Shown here in pieces: positions 43,781 through 53,358 of a stretch of DNA of 64,000 nucleotides (its first letter is position 1; each line of letters opens with the position of its first letter). Made by a program: the position numbers and the translations under genes. The stretch lies in assembly GCA_900766185.1 (NCBI GenBank), contig CAAFUL010000089.1:3191-67190 (forward strand), written 5' to 3'. Under the pieces are notes generated by a model. It was not told the origin of the DNA. It saw only the letters and a program-made list of their open reading frames with translations, and ran no database searches. The DNA is from an uncultured Johnsonella sp. GTDB lineage: Bacteria; Bacillota; Clostridia; Lachnospirales; Lachnospiraceae.

Positions 43781-44027
43781 TAAGATAAGTATTATAGACG
43801 ATGAAGGTAATGAAATAGAGCTTATAATTATTGAAACCGCAAAAGTAGAGGGTCGTGATTATATACTTGCAAGCGAAGATGACAACGCTTATATACTAAA
43901 AGATGTATCAGGTGATAAGGACTTGGATTCAGTATATGAGTTTGTAGAAGATGATAAAGAACTTGATATGCTTGCTGATGTGTTTTCAGAACTTATAAGC
44001 GATATGGATATAGATATAGAAAAGTAG
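43773..44027 (+). CDS. DUF1292 protein (YrzB-like)
   Basis: An 84-residue, strongly acidic small protein. 'SIIDDEGNEIELIIIETAKVEGRDYILA' is the family's opening, and the tail is Asp/Glu-rich. It is part of the conserved ireB-ruvX-DUF1292 cluster and overlaps ruvX. The function is unknown in the family. AGAGAGG within ruvX precedes its start, giving coupled translation. Confidence 0.88.
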   Translation: MDNKISIIDDEGNEIELIIIETAKVEGRDYILASEDDNAYILKDVSGDKDLDSVYEFVEDDKELDMLADVFSELISDMDIDIEK

Positions 44028-44038
44028 GAGGTTGTTAA

Positions 44039-46126
44039 TTGAGTATAGGAAAAGAAATAAATCCGCTTAAGGCTATAAAGAAAATCAAAGAACTTAATGA
44101 TAGTCTTAGTGCAAAGGATGAGAACGGTAAGGATAGTGAAAAGGGTAAGAGCGGAAGAAAAAAAGAGGCTGCTAAGGTCAAAGAGGATAACTTAAATACC
44201 GACAACAAGAAAAATAACAGTATGGAAAATGAAAAAGCAGCACTTCCCGTAGCTAAGCCAAAGAGAAAAATCAAAAGTACGGAGTCTGTAGTACAAGAGT
44301 CTAAGGAAAAAGAAGCGGTCTTAAAAGAGTCTAAAAAAGCAAGGGAAGAGGCACTTCTTAAGTCTGTAGAAGAACAGCTTGCAAAAATCGCTTTAGATAA
44401 AAATAAGAAGGTTAAAAGCAGGACTGAAGTTTCTATCAAAAAGCAGGCAATTACAAGAAAAAAGACCAAGAAAAACAATAAAAAGATCAAAATCATACCG
44501 CTTGGCGGACTTGAACAAATAGGTATGAATATAACCGCATTCGAGTATGAGAACAGTATATTTATAGTAGACTGCGGTCTTGCTTTCCCAAGTGATGATA
44601 TGCTCGGTATAGATCTGGTAATTCCTGATGTAAGTTATTTGAAAAATAATTTTTCAAAACTTAAAGGATTTTGTATAACTCACGGGCATGAGGATCACAT
44701 AGGAGCTTTGCCTTATATATTAAAGCAACTTAATATACCGGTTTACGGCACAAGGCTTACCATAGCTTTAATAGAAAGAAAATTAAAAGAACACAATATA
44801 GATAAGATGGCGAAATTAAATGTGGTTAAATATGGTGAAACCGTAGAATTCGGAGATTTTAAGGTTGAATTTGTAAAGACCAACCACTCTATAGCGGATG
44901 CGGCAGCACTTGCCATATTCTCACCTGCCGGAGTAGTATTCCACACCGGAGATTTTAAGGTTGATTACACTCCTGTATTCGGTGATGCGGTAGATCTGCA
45001 GCGTATGGCAGATATAGGAAGAGAGGGATGCCTTGCCCTTATGTGTGATTCTACCAATGCTACCAAGCCGGGATTTACCATGTCTGAGAAGACTGTAGGA
45101 AAGACTTTTGATGCAATATTTGCGGAAAATCAAAAAAACCGTATATTAGTAGCTACATTTGCATCTAATGTAGACAGGGTTCAGCAGATCATAAATACCG
45201 CATATAAGTATGGAAGAAAGGTTGTAGTTGAGGGCAGGAGTATGGTTAATGTTATATCTGTAGCCGGAGAGCTTGGATACATTAACATACCCAAGGGAAC
45301 ATTAATAGATGTTGACAGTATAAAAAACTATCCGCCGGAGTCCACAGTAATAATAACTACGGGAAGTCAGGGGGAGAGCATGGCTGCACTTTCACGAATG
45401 GCTTCTTCCATACATAAGAAAGTAACCATAATGCCGGGAGATGTGGTAATTATGAGTTCAACTCCGATTCCGGGCAATGAAAAGGCGGTAAGTAAGGTTA
45501 TAAATGAGCTTTCTATAAAGGGAGCGAATGTTATTTTCCAAGATACTCATGTATCAGGACACGCCTGTCAGGAAGAAATAAAGCTTATGTATGCACTCTT
45601 AAAGCCTAAGTTTGCCCTTCCGGTGCATGGAGAGTACAGACATCTTATGGCACAAAAAGAACTTGCCGTAGCTATGGGCATGGAAAAGGACAATGTACTG
45701 CTTGTATCATCGGGAGATGTTGTAGAGCTTGGAGCGGACAGTATAAAGGTCGTTGATAGGGTAGAAGCCGGAGGTGTCTTTGTTGACGGACTCGGTGTAG
45801 GCGATGTAGGAAATATTGTGCTTAGAGATAGACAAAACTTGGCACAGAATGGTATTATAATAGTTGCTCTCAGTTTGGAGAAGGGATCCAATCAGTTATT
45901 ATCAGGACCTGACATAGTATCCAGAGGCTTTGTTTATGTAAGGGAGTCGGGGGATCTTATGGAAGAGGCGACAGAGGTCGTAAGAGTGGGAGTAGATGAC
46001 TGTCTGGCTGCGGGAGTATCCGACTGGTCTAAGATAAAAAATATTATAAGAGATACCTTAAGTGATTTTCTGTGGAAAAGAATTAAAAGAAATCCTGTCA
46101 TATTACCTATAATCATGGAAGTATAA
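44039..46126 (+). CDS. rnj: Ribonuclease J with long basic N-terminal extension
   Basis: 695 residues, against about 555 for typical RNase J. The first ~148 residues are a Lys/Glu-rich, low-complexity, probably disordered extension. The metallo-beta-lactamase core starts at 'KIIPLGGLEQIGMN'; 'HGHEDH' (215-220) binds the two Zn ions, and 'GDFKVDYTPV', 'DSTNA' and the beta-CASP segment with 'TTGSQGESMAALSRMA' and 'HVSGHA' follow. It degrades and matures RNA by endonuclease and 5'-3' exonuclease action. Start is a TTG with AGGAGG 7 bases upstream, 11 bp after the DUF1292 gene. Confidence 0.94.
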   Translation: MSIGKEINPLKAIKKIKELNDSLSAKDENGKDSEKGKSGRKKEAAKVKEDNLNTDNKKNNSMENEKAALPVAKPKRKIKSTESVVQESKEKEAVLKESKKAREEALLKSVEEQLAKIALDKNKKVKSRTEVSIKKQAITRKKTKKNNKKIKIIPLGGLEQIGMNITAFEYENSIFIVDCGLAFPSDDMLGIDLVIPDVSYLKNNFSKLKGFCITHGHEDHIGALPYILKQLNIPVYGTRLTIALIERKLKEHNIDKMAKLNVVKYGETVEFGDFKVEFVKTNHSIADAAALAIFSPAGVVFHTGDFKVDYTPVFGDAVDLQRMADIGREGCLALMCDSTNATKPGFTMSEKTVGKTFDAIFAENQKNRILVATFASNVDRVQQIINTAYKYGRKVVVEGRSMVNVISVAGELGYINIPKGTLIDVDSIKNYPPESTVIITTGSQGESMAALSRMASSIHKKVTIMPGDVVIMSSTPIPGNEKAVSKVINELSIKGANVIFQDTHVSGHACQEEIKLMYALLKPKFALPVHGEYRHLMAQKELAVAMGMEKDNVLLVSSGDVVELGADSIKVVDRVEAGGVFVDGLGVGDVGNIVLRDRQNLAQNGIIIVALSLEKGSNQLLSGPDIVSRGFVYVRESGDLMEEATEVVRVGVDDCLAAGVSDWSKIKNIIRDTLSDFLWKRIKRNPVILPIIMEV

Positions 46127-46158
46127 AGGGTTTTATATAATTAAAAATAAGGGGTTGT

Positions 46159-46578
46159 ATGAGCAAGGTAAGTAAGTTAAGCAAGGCTGCTTTGAAAGTA
46201 TCCGTAAGATTAGTCATATATACAGTTTTAGTCGTTGCTATATGGTTTGGAGTTAAAGAAGCATATAGATTCGGTCATGATATATTCTACGATCAGGCGG
46301 TAGATGCAAAGCCCGGAAAAGAAGTGGTAGTAACTATAACAGAGGGAATGGAAGCTAAGGATGTTGCTAAAGTTTTGTATAATAAAGGACTTATCAATAA
46401 TAAACTGGCATACAGCTTACAGGCAAAATTTTTTAATTATTCGGTAAAGGCAGGAACTTACACACTAAGTACCTCCCAGACAATAAGGCAGATCTTACAA
46501 GCTATAAACTCGGGTGAAGAAAATGAAAGCAGCAGTAAAGAACAAAATACAAGTAGCAGCGGAGAAAAAAGTAATTGA
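46159..46578 (+). CDS. Short MltG/YceG-like membrane protein
   Basis: 139 residues: a membrane helix at about 17-37, then a LysM-like YceG N-terminal subdomain ('VVVTITEGMEAKDVAKVLYNKGLI', 'AGTYTLSTSQTIRQILQAI') and a Ser/Glu-rich tail. The lytic transglycosylase catalytic domain of full MltG (over 300 residues) is missing, so it cannot cleave glycan strands by itself. The reading frame shows no sign of recent truncation. A binding or regulatory role at the wall is inferred. It overlaps the next gene by 4 bp. Confidence 0.8.
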   Translation: MSKVSKLSKAALKVSVRLVIYTVLVVAIWFGVKEAYRFGHDIFYDQAVDAKPGKEVVVTITEGMEAKDVAKVLYNKGLINNKLAYSLQAKFFNYSVKAGTYTLSTSQTIRQILQAINSGEENESSSKEQNTSSSGEKSN

Positions 46579-47228
46579 TAGTTGATGAAAGGGTAAGTTG
46601 CTATATCAAATCCCTTACAGCCTGTAACTCAAACTTTTTGGAAGAACTTAGAGAAAAAGCCTTGGAAGATAAAGTTCCGATTATAAAAAGAGAGACGGAA
46701 AGTTTATTAAAAACTTTATTGCTTTTGAAAAAACCGAAAAAAATTCTTGAAGTAGGTACTGCCGTAGCTTATTCAAGTCTGGTGATGGCAGAGGTTTTAG
46801 AAGGAAAAACTAAGATAAGCACCATAGAAAACTATGAAAAAAGAGTTTTAGAGGCAAAAAAGAATATAGCAGATTCAAATTATTCCAATACAATACATTT
46901 GATTGAAGAAGACGCCTCAAAGGTTCTTAAAGAACTGGTTGAAAAAAAAGAAAAATATGATTTTATCTTTATGGATGCTGCAAAGGGGCAGTACATTAAC
47001 TGGCTGGAACCTGTTATAAAACTTCTTAATAAAGAGGGAGTACTGTGTTCTGATAATGTCTTGCAAGGAGGCGATATAGTTCAGTCCAGATACCTTATAG
47101 AAAGAAGAGACAGGTCTATACACTCACGGCTTAGAGAGTACTTATATGAGCTTACTCATAGAGAGGAGTTAAGTACAACTATATTATCATTAGGAGATGG
47201 AGTGGCACTGACTGTGCTTAAAAAGTAA
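46575..47228 (+). CDS. Class I SAM-dependent O-methyltransferase (TrmR-like)
   Basis: 217 residues. 'ILEVGTAVAYSSLVMAEVL' (about 57-75) is the SAM-binding motif I, 'DFIFMDAAKGQYINWL' the motif with metal-binding Asp, and 'LCSDNVLQGGDI' the second metal site, as in the Methyltransf_3 family. The Bacillus member TrmR methylates 5-hydroxyuridine in tRNA, and the next gene, a U32 peptidase-like protein, matches the family of enzymes that make this base, supporting a shared tRNA-modification role (inference). It starts with TTG overlapping the previous stop (TTGA). Confidence 0.85.
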   Translation: MIVDERVSCYIKSLTACNSNFLEELREKALEDKVPIIKRETESLLKTLLLLKKPKKILEVGTAVAYSSLVMAEVLEGKTKISTIENYEKRVLEAKKNIADSNYSNTIHLIEEDASKVLKELVEKKEKYDFIFMDAAKGQYINWLEPVIKLLNKEGVLCSDNVLQGGDIVQSRYLIERRDRSIHSRLREYLYELTHREELSTTILSLGDGVALTVLKK

Positions 47229-47232
47229 TACA

Positions 47233-48522
47233 ATGAGAAGAAATTTAGAGTTATTGGTGCCGGCAGGTAGTTTAGAGCTTTTGAAAACAGCGATAGACTA
47301 CGGTGCCGACGCAGTATATATAGGTGGAGAGGCTTTCGGTCTTAGGGCAAAGGCTAAGAACTTCACCATAGAAGATATGGCAGAGGGTATAAGATATGCA
47401 CACGAAAGGAATAAGAAAGTATATGTTACCGCCAATATTTTAGCACACAATGATCAAATTGAAGATGCTAAGGGGTATTTTGAGCAGTTAAAGGAAATTA
47501 ACCCGGATGCGCTTATTATTTCAGATCCGGGCATATTTACCATAGCCAGGGAAGTACTTGAAAAAAGTAATATAGAGCTTCACATAAGTACACAGGCAAA
47601 TAATACCAACTATGCGACCTATAAGTTTTGGCACAGCCTTGGAGCAAGCAGGGTAGTAACGGCAAGAGAACTTTCACTTGAGGAAATAAAGTGCATAAGA
47701 AGGCAGATACCCGATGAGCTTGAAATAGAGACCTTTATACATGGGGCAATGTGTATGGCTTACTCAGGGCGTTGTCTTTTAAGTAACTACTTTACCGGAA
47801 GAGATGCCAATCAGGGAGCTTGCACACATCCTTGCAGATGGAAGTATTCCGTAGTTGAGGAAAAAAGACCGGGAGAGTATATGCCCGTATATGAGGATGA
47901 AAACGGAACATATATTTTTAATTCAAAAGATTTATGTATGATAGAGTATATACCGGAGCTTATAGAGGCAGGTATAGACAGCTTTAAGATAGAAGGAAGG
48001 ATGAAGACTGCCCTGTATGTAGCTACTGTTGCAAGAACTTACAGAAAGGCTATAGATGATTATCTTAAGGATGAAAAGATATATAGAGCAAATATGGAGT
48101 GGTATAAGTCAGAGATAGGTAAATGCACATACAGAGAATTTACCACGGGATTTTTCTTTGGAAAAGCCAATGAAACTACTCAAATCTATGACAGCAACAC
48201 CTATGTGCAAAATTATATCTACTTGGGAACAGTACTTGATAAGGACGGCGCTTTAGCCAAGATAGAACAAAAGAACAAGTTTTTAACAGGTGATGTGGTA
48301 GAGCTTATGAAGAAAAACGGAGACAACATCATGGTGGAAGTTATGTCTATCAGAGACGAAGAAGGTAACTTACAAGATAGTGCTCCGCATCCGAGACAAA
48401 GCCTTTTTATAGAATTTGATGCTGATAAGGCTGAGCTTGGAGATGTGATAAGAATAAAAAAACAAGGACCTGCAGAAGTACCTAAAGAAGATATATCGGC
48501 TTGCTGTGCGGCAGGATATTAG
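47233..48522 (+). CDS. Peptidase U32 family protein (TrhP-like)
   Basis: 429 residues. The start 'LELLVPAGSLELLKTAIDYGADAVYIGG' and the signature 'EIETFIHGAMCMAYSGRCLLSNYFTGRDANQGACTHPCRW' (seen at about 164-202, with four Cys) define the U32 family. Members once called collagenases are now known to act in hydroxylation of tRNA (TrhP) or rRNA. The 4-bp gap to the methyltransferase gene supports a role in wobble uridine 5-hydroxylation followed by methylation. Confidence 0.88.
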   Translation: MRRNLELLVPAGSLELLKTAIDYGADAVYIGGEAFGLRAKAKNFTIEDMAEGIRYAHERNKKVYVTANILAHNDQIEDAKGYFEQLKEINPDALIISDPGIFTIAREVLEKSNIELHISTQANNTNYATYKFWHSLGASRVVTARELSLEEIKCIRRQIPDELEIETFIHGAMCMAYSGRCLLSNYFTGRDANQGACTHPCRWKYSVVEEKRPGEYMPVYEDENGTYIFNSKDLCMIEYIPELIEAGIDSFKIEGRMKTALYVATVARTYRKAIDDYLKDEKIYRANMEWYKSEIGKCTYREFTTGFFFGKANETTQIYDSNTYVQNYIYLGTVLDKDGALAKIEQKNKFLTGDVVELMKKNGDNIMVEVMSIRDEEGNLQDSAPHPRQSLFIEFDADKAELGDVIRIKKQGPAEVPKEDISACCAAGY

Positions 48523-48670
48523 TGTATTATTGACCAAAGGCTTTTTCGTTGTTTTATAACTGTAAATAAGGTAAGCAATTAATCAGCTTAGCTTGCACAT
48601 GTCATAACAGACTTAAGTACCTGTTTGGATAAATTTGATGTAGATTCAAAGAATTAAGGAGGGGTTAAAT

Positions 48671-49498
48671 ATGAGAAGAGTATATAAGATTATTGCTATA
48701 TTCAGTTTTGTATACTTTCTTGTATTAGCCCTATATACAAGTTTTAATATAAGCTTATATTCATACATATGGCTGCTTATTGGAGTTATAAGCTTAGCCT
48801 ATATGTATTTGGAAAAAGTACATAAAAAAGACAAAAAGAGGATTCCGCTATATCTTTATGTAGGCTTAAATGTAGTGCCTATTTGTGGAATTCTCATTTT
48901 TATTATATTACAATTACTTATCTTTAGTGCTATTGATACTAAAGAGGTACAGGATCTGGACTATGTCATAGTACTCGGTGCAAGAGTAAGATCCAATATA
49001 GAGCCTTCATCCGCACTTAAAAAAAGACTTGATATGGCTTATGAGTATGCATGTAATAACCCGGACACCATACTTGTTCTTTCAGGTACTAAGAGTAAGT
49101 ATGAGCCGGTAACAGAGGCGGAAGCTATGGCAAAGTACCTTATGGACAGAGGTATAGATCCTTCAAGGTTATATCTTGAGATACAGTCAAAAAGTACAAA
49201 GGAGAATATTATTTATTCCAAAGCACTTATAGAGCATAAAGTGGGAAGTATATCGGTTATATCTAAAGATGTTATGGAAGATGGCTTTGGCAAAGTACTT
49301 TTGGCAGAAGATAAACCTAAGAAAATAGGTATAGTTACAAGTGATTTTCATTGTTTTAGAGCAAAGGCATTGGCACATAAGGCAGGCTTTGATTCGGTAT
49401 ATACCATGGGAGCTATAACCGATCCTATACTGTATTTGAATTTCAGCCTTAGAGAAAGCATTGCTATATTATTAGAAAAATTTATGGGGAATATATAA
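48671..49498 (+). CDS. Membrane DUF218 protein (YdcF/SanA/ElyC family)
   Basis: 275 residues. The N-terminal ~95 residues contain three predicted membrane helices; the rest is a DUF218 domain with 'DYVIVLGARVRSNIEPSSALKKRLDMAYEY', 'LVLSGTKSKYEPVTEAEAMAKYLMDRGI' and 'IGIVTSDFHCFRAKALA'. Related E. coli proteins influence envelope integrity and polymer synthesis. AAGGAGGGG precedes the ATG. Its stop codon overlaps the next start by one base (TAATG), so it is translated with the protease gene. Confidence 0.87.
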   Translation: MRRVYKIIAIFSFVYFLVLALYTSFNISLYSYIWLLIGVISLAYMYLEKVHKKDKKRIPLYLYVGLNVVPICGILIFIILQLLIFSAIDTKEVQDLDYVIVLGARVRSNIEPSSALKKRLDMAYEYACNNPDTILVLSGTKSKYEPVTEAEAMAKYLMDRGIDPSRLYLEIQSKSTKENIIYSKALIEHKVGSISVISKDVMEDGFGKVLLAEDKPKKIGIVTSDFHCFRAKALAHKAGFDSVYTMGAITDPILYLNFSLRESIAILLEKFMGNI

Positions 49499-52449
49499 TG
49501 ATCAAAGATGAGAAAAAAAGTAAACAGCTTAACAAACTGGAAAAATTAAGTACATATCAAATAGAAAGTATAACAAATATAGAAGAAATTAATTCGGTAG
49601 CAGTATCAATGTTACATAAAAAGACGAAGGCTAAGATTTTCTTACTGCTTAATGACGATGATAATAAGGTATTTACAATAGGTTTTAGAACTCCGTCAAT
49701 TAATTCTACCGGAGTGGCACATATACTTGAACATTCGGTTTTGTGCGGTTCAAGGAAATTCCCCAGTAAAGATCCCTTTGTTGAGTTGGTAAAGGGTTCA
49801 CTTAATACCTTTCTTAATGCTATGACCTACCCGGACAAAACAGTATATCCGGTAGCAAGTGTCAATGATAAAGACTTCCAAAACCTTTGTGATGTATATA
49901 TGGATGCGGTGCTTTATCCTAATGTATATAAGGAAGATAAGATATTTAAGCAAGAAGGCTGGCACTATGAACTTGAGGAAGAATCTGCCGAACTTACTAT
50001 AAACGGTATAGTATACAACGAGATGAAGGGAGTATTTTCATCAGTTGACGGTATGCTTGACCGCCTTGTAACCAAGAGTTTGTTTGAAGGACATTCTTAT
50101 GGGGAAGAGTCGGGAGGAGACCCTGATTTTATACCTGAACTTAGTTATAAAGAATTTATAAATTACCATGCAAGTTACTACCATCCGTCAAATTCATATA
50201 TATATCTTTATGGAAATATGGATATGACCAAAAAACTTGAATGGTTGGATAAGGAGTATTTATCAGACTTTGAATATAAGGAAATAGATTCAAGGATAAA
50301 AGATATTATACCTTGGAAAGAAAGCAAAGAACTTCAGTTTGAATATCCTATATCCGATGAGGAAGGTGAAGAAGACGCAAGTTATATTTCACTTAATACG
50401 GTAGTCGGAGGCGAACTTGACCCTATAGTGCATACAGCATTTCAAATCCTTGACTATGCACTGCTGCAGGTTCCGGGAGCCATACTTAAGGAAGCACTTA
50501 TAGATGCGGGTATAGGCAAGGAGATACTTGGAGGCTATTCACCGGGGATTAAAGAGCCCTTCTTTTCCGTAATAGCAAAGCAAACTGATATAGAAAAATT
50601 AGCCGAGTTTAAGATGGTAGTCAAGGGGACATTAAGAAAGATACTAAGCACAGGACTTGACAAGGAAGTTTTGAAGGCGGCAATCAATGTAAGTGAATTC
50701 AGAGCCAGAGAGGCGGACTTCGGTTCATATCCGAAGGGACTTATGTACGTACTTCAAGCCTATGACTCTTGGCTGTATGACGCCGATCCTACTATGCATC
50801 TTAGATTTCAGTATATATTCGACACCTTGAAACTAAGACTTGAAGAGGATTTCTTTGAGGATCTTATAAGGGATCATCTTTTGGACAACGCCTATGAGGC
50901 TTATATAAGCTTAGTACCTAAAAAAGGATTGGCAGCCCAAAAAGAAGCGAAACTTAAGGAGGAGCTTGCAGCATATAAAAAGTCCTTGAGTAAAGAAGAG
51001 ATTGAGGTACTTATAAAAGAAACAAAGGAGCTTAAAGCATATCAGGAAGAACCGTCAAGGCCTGAAGATGTACTTAAAATACCGCTACTCAAACGCAGTG
51101 ATATTAAAAAAGAAGCTGCAGAATTTATATATGAAGAAAAGAAGATAAAAGATGTAAAGGTTATACGCAGCAATATTTTCACCTCGGATATAGCCTATAT
51201 AAAACTGCTTTTTGATATAACTAATTTATCAAAAGAAGAGTTGCAGTATGCGCAGCTTCTAAGTGACATACTGGGAATGGTGGATACAAAGGACTACAGC
51301 TACGCAAAACTTTCCACCATTATAAATCTCAATACCGGAGGAGTGGCTTTAAGCCTTTCAAATGTTACAAATATAAGGACTGAGGAAGAAAAATTCTACT
51401 TCGGATTAAATGCTAAAGTTTTATATGATAAGTTTGAGAGTTTGGCTGATATTTGCACACAGCTTCTTATCTTCTCCAAGCTTGATAATACAAAAAGGAT
51501 AAAAGAAGTTTTACTTGAGCTTAAGGCGGGATTAAAGACAAACCTTCTTTCAAGCGGTCATGTGACAAGTATGAACAGAGCTTTCTCGCACATTTTTAAG
51601 TCCTCTTTATTTACCGAGCTTATCAAGGGCATAGAGTATTACAGATTCCTTGAGCGTTTGGATACAGAGAATAACTATGAGACTATAGTTAAGAAACTTG
51701 AAAGTGTAAGAGATAAGATATTTAATAAAAACAGCCTGATTTTACATATTACCGGTGATGATAAGGTATATTCTTACTTTAATTCGTTCACTGATAAGTT
51801 TTTACCTAATTTAGAAAGCAAAACTTTTGCAGGCAGCGGACTTGAATTCACCTCAGATACCGTTAAAGAAGCATTTTCCTGTGCCTCAAGTGTAAACTAT
51901 GTGGCAAGGGTGGGAGATTTTAGGAAGCATGGATTTGAATATACCGGAGCACTCAAGATATTTAAGGTGCTGTTAAGCTATGAATATCTTTGGAACCTGA
52001 TAAGAGTTCAAGGAGGAGCTTACGGCGCTATGGCTGTTTTTACGAGGTACGGTGCAGGATTTACCTCTTACAGAGACCCCAATATAGCAGCTACGGACAA
52101 GGTTTATCAAGGCATAGCCGACTATGCCGAAGCTTTTGATGCGGATGAGAGAGAGATGACCAAGTCAATTATCGGAGCTATAAGTACTTTAGATGCACCT
52201 TTAAGTCCAAGTCAGGAAGGAAGCAGAGCCTTACTTGCCTATCTTACTTCTTACACGCTGGAAGATGTGCAAAGGGAAAGGGATCAGATACTTGAGGCTA
52301 ATGCAGAGGACATAAGGGCACTTGCGCCTATGCTTAGAGCACTGCTTTCAGAGGATGTGGTATGCGCAATAGTAAATGAATCCAAACTTAAGACGGAAGA
52401 TATTAAATTTGACAAGGTTGAAATGCTTTATAGCACAGGAGAGGTATAA
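49498..52449 (+). CDS. M16C zinc metallopeptidase (PreP/falcilysin-like)
   Basis: 983 residues, two M16 halves forming a closed chamber that degrades peptides. The inverted zinc motif 'HILEH' (75-79) lies in the N-terminal domain, and the distal Glu is in 'YNEMKGVFSS' (about residue 180). The C-terminal half carries the usual 'RVQGGAYGA' that binds the substrate. No signal peptide is present, so it is cytosolic, probably clearing peptide fragments. It is joined to the previous and the next gene (era) by one-base overlaps. Confidence 0.92.
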   Translation: MIKDEKKSKQLNKLEKLSTYQIESITNIEEINSVAVSMLHKKTKAKIFLLLNDDDNKVFTIGFRTPSINSTGVAHILEHSVLCGSRKFPSKDPFVELVKGSLNTFLNAMTYPDKTVYPVASVNDKDFQNLCDVYMDAVLYPNVYKEDKIFKQEGWHYELEEESAELTINGIVYNEMKGVFSSVDGMLDRLVTKSLFEGHSYGEESGGDPDFIPELSYKEFINYHASYYHPSNSYIYLYGNMDMTKKLEWLDKEYLSDFEYKEIDSRIKDIIPWKESKELQFEYPISDEEGEEDASYISLNTVVGGELDPIVHTAFQILDYALLQVPGAILKEALIDAGIGKEILGGYSPGIKEPFFSVIAKQTDIEKLAEFKMVVKGTLRKILSTGLDKEVLKAAINVSEFRAREADFGSYPKGLMYVLQAYDSWLYDADPTMHLRFQYIFDTLKLRLEEDFFEDLIRDHLLDNAYEAYISLVPKKGLAAQKEAKLKEELAAYKKSLSKEEIEVLIKETKELKAYQEEPSRPEDVLKIPLLKRSDIKKEAAEFIYEEKKIKDVKVIRSNIFTSDIAYIKLLFDITNLSKEELQYAQLLSDILGMVDTKDYSYAKLSTIINLNTGGVALSLSNVTNIRTEEEKFYFGLNAKVLYDKFESLADICTQLLIFSKLDNTKRIKEVLLELKAGLKTNLLSSGHVTSMNRAFSHIFKSSLFTELIKGIEYYRFLERLDTENNYETIVKKLESVRDKIFNKNSLILHITGDDKVYSYFNSFTDKFLPNLESKTFAGSGLEFTSDTVKEAFSCASSVNYVARVGDFRKHGFEYTGALKIFKVLLSYEYLWNLIRVQGGAYGAMAVFTRYGAGFTSYRDPNIAATDKVYQGIADYAEAFDADEREMTKSIIGAISTLDAPLSPSQEGSRALLAYLTSYTLEDVQRERDQILEANAEDIRALAPMLRALLSEDVVCAIVNESKLKTEDIKFDKVEMLYSTGEV

Positions 52450-53348
52450 TGGAGAAAAAATCAGGTTTTGTAGCATTGATCGGAAGACCGAATGTGGGAA
52501 AGTCAACTTTAATGAATACGCTTATAGGGCAAAAGATTGCCATAACTTCCGACAAACCTCAAACAACCAGAAATAAAATACAGACAGTATATACGGATGA
52601 GAGAGGGCAGATAGTATTTGAAGATACGCCGGGTATACATAAGGCAAAGACCAAGCTTGGTGAGTACATGGTCGGAGTGGTAAGATATACGCTTAAGGAT
52701 GTTGATATCATACTTTGGATAGTGGAAGCATCTACATTTATAGGACAGTCCGATATGCAGATAGCTGAAAACTTAAGAAGTTTGGAAAAGCCTGTGGTAC
52801 TGGCAATTAATAAAACTGATAAGTTAAAGTCTAAAGAGGCTGTGCTGGAAATAATAGAAAAGTACAGTAAGTTACTGGAATTTACAGAAATCATACCCTT
52901 ATCAGCTTTAAAAGCAAATAACACAGACAGATTGCTGGATATACTTTACAAGTACCTGCCCGAAGGACCTTTGTACTATGATGAAGACACCCTTACCGAC
53001 CAGCCGCTAAGGCAGCTTGCCGCCGAGCTTATAAGGGAAAAAGCCCTAAGATACTTATCAGATGAAATTCCGCACGGTATAGCCGTAGAAATAGTTAAAA
53101 TGAAGAACAGAACAAAGACCTTGGTTGACATAGAAGCGGATATTATCTGTGAAAGAGAAAGCCATAAAGCTATAATAATAGGCAAATCAGGCAGTATGTT
53201 GAAAAAAATAGCAACTATGGCAAGAAAAGATATTGAAAATCTTATGGATATTAGTGTAAACTTAAAGGTATGGGTCAAGGTAAGAAAAGATTGGAGAGAT
53301 TCTGATATACAAATGAGGAATTTCGGTTATAATATTAAAGACCTGTAA
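52449..53348 (+). CDS. era: GTPase Era
   Basis: 299 residues, a GTPase needed for 30S ribosome assembly. G1 'GRPNVGKST' (12-20), the G2 Thr in 'TTRNKI', G3 'DTPG', G4 'NKTD' and G5 'SAL' are intact. The C-terminal KH domain (about 205-290) shows 'GKSGSMLKKIATMARKDIE' which binds the 3' end of 16S rRNA. The start overlaps the protease stop (TAATG), and recO follows after 10 bp, the usual order in Firmicutes. Confidence 0.96.
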   Translation: MEKKSGFVALIGRPNVGKSTLMNTLIGQKIAITSDKPQTTRNKIQTVYTDERGQIVFEDTPGIHKAKTKLGEYMVGVVRYTLKDVDIILWIVEASTFIGQSDMQIAENLRSLEKPVVLAINKTDKLKSKEAVLEIIEKYSKLLEFTEIIPLSALKANNTDRLLDILYKYLPEGPLYYDEDTLTDQPLRQLAAELIREKALRYLSDEIPHGIAVEIVKMKNRTKTLVDIEADIICERESHKAIIIGKSGSMLKKIATMARKDIENLMDISVNLKVWVKVRKDWRDSDIQMRNFGYNIKDL

Positions 53349-53358
53349 AGGCAGTAAT

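Noticed and set aside
44035..44496. Open frame on the minus strand opposite the RNase J extension
   Set aside because: It is the shadow of a Lys/Glu-rich coding region; the translation is a Leu/Ser/Phe-rich low-complexity string with no ribosome binding site.
46159..46578. Truncated pseudogene of full-length mltG
   Set aside because: The frame ends cleanly in a Ser-rich tail overlapping the next gene, and no catalytic-domain remnant follows, so it seems to be a genuine short protein.
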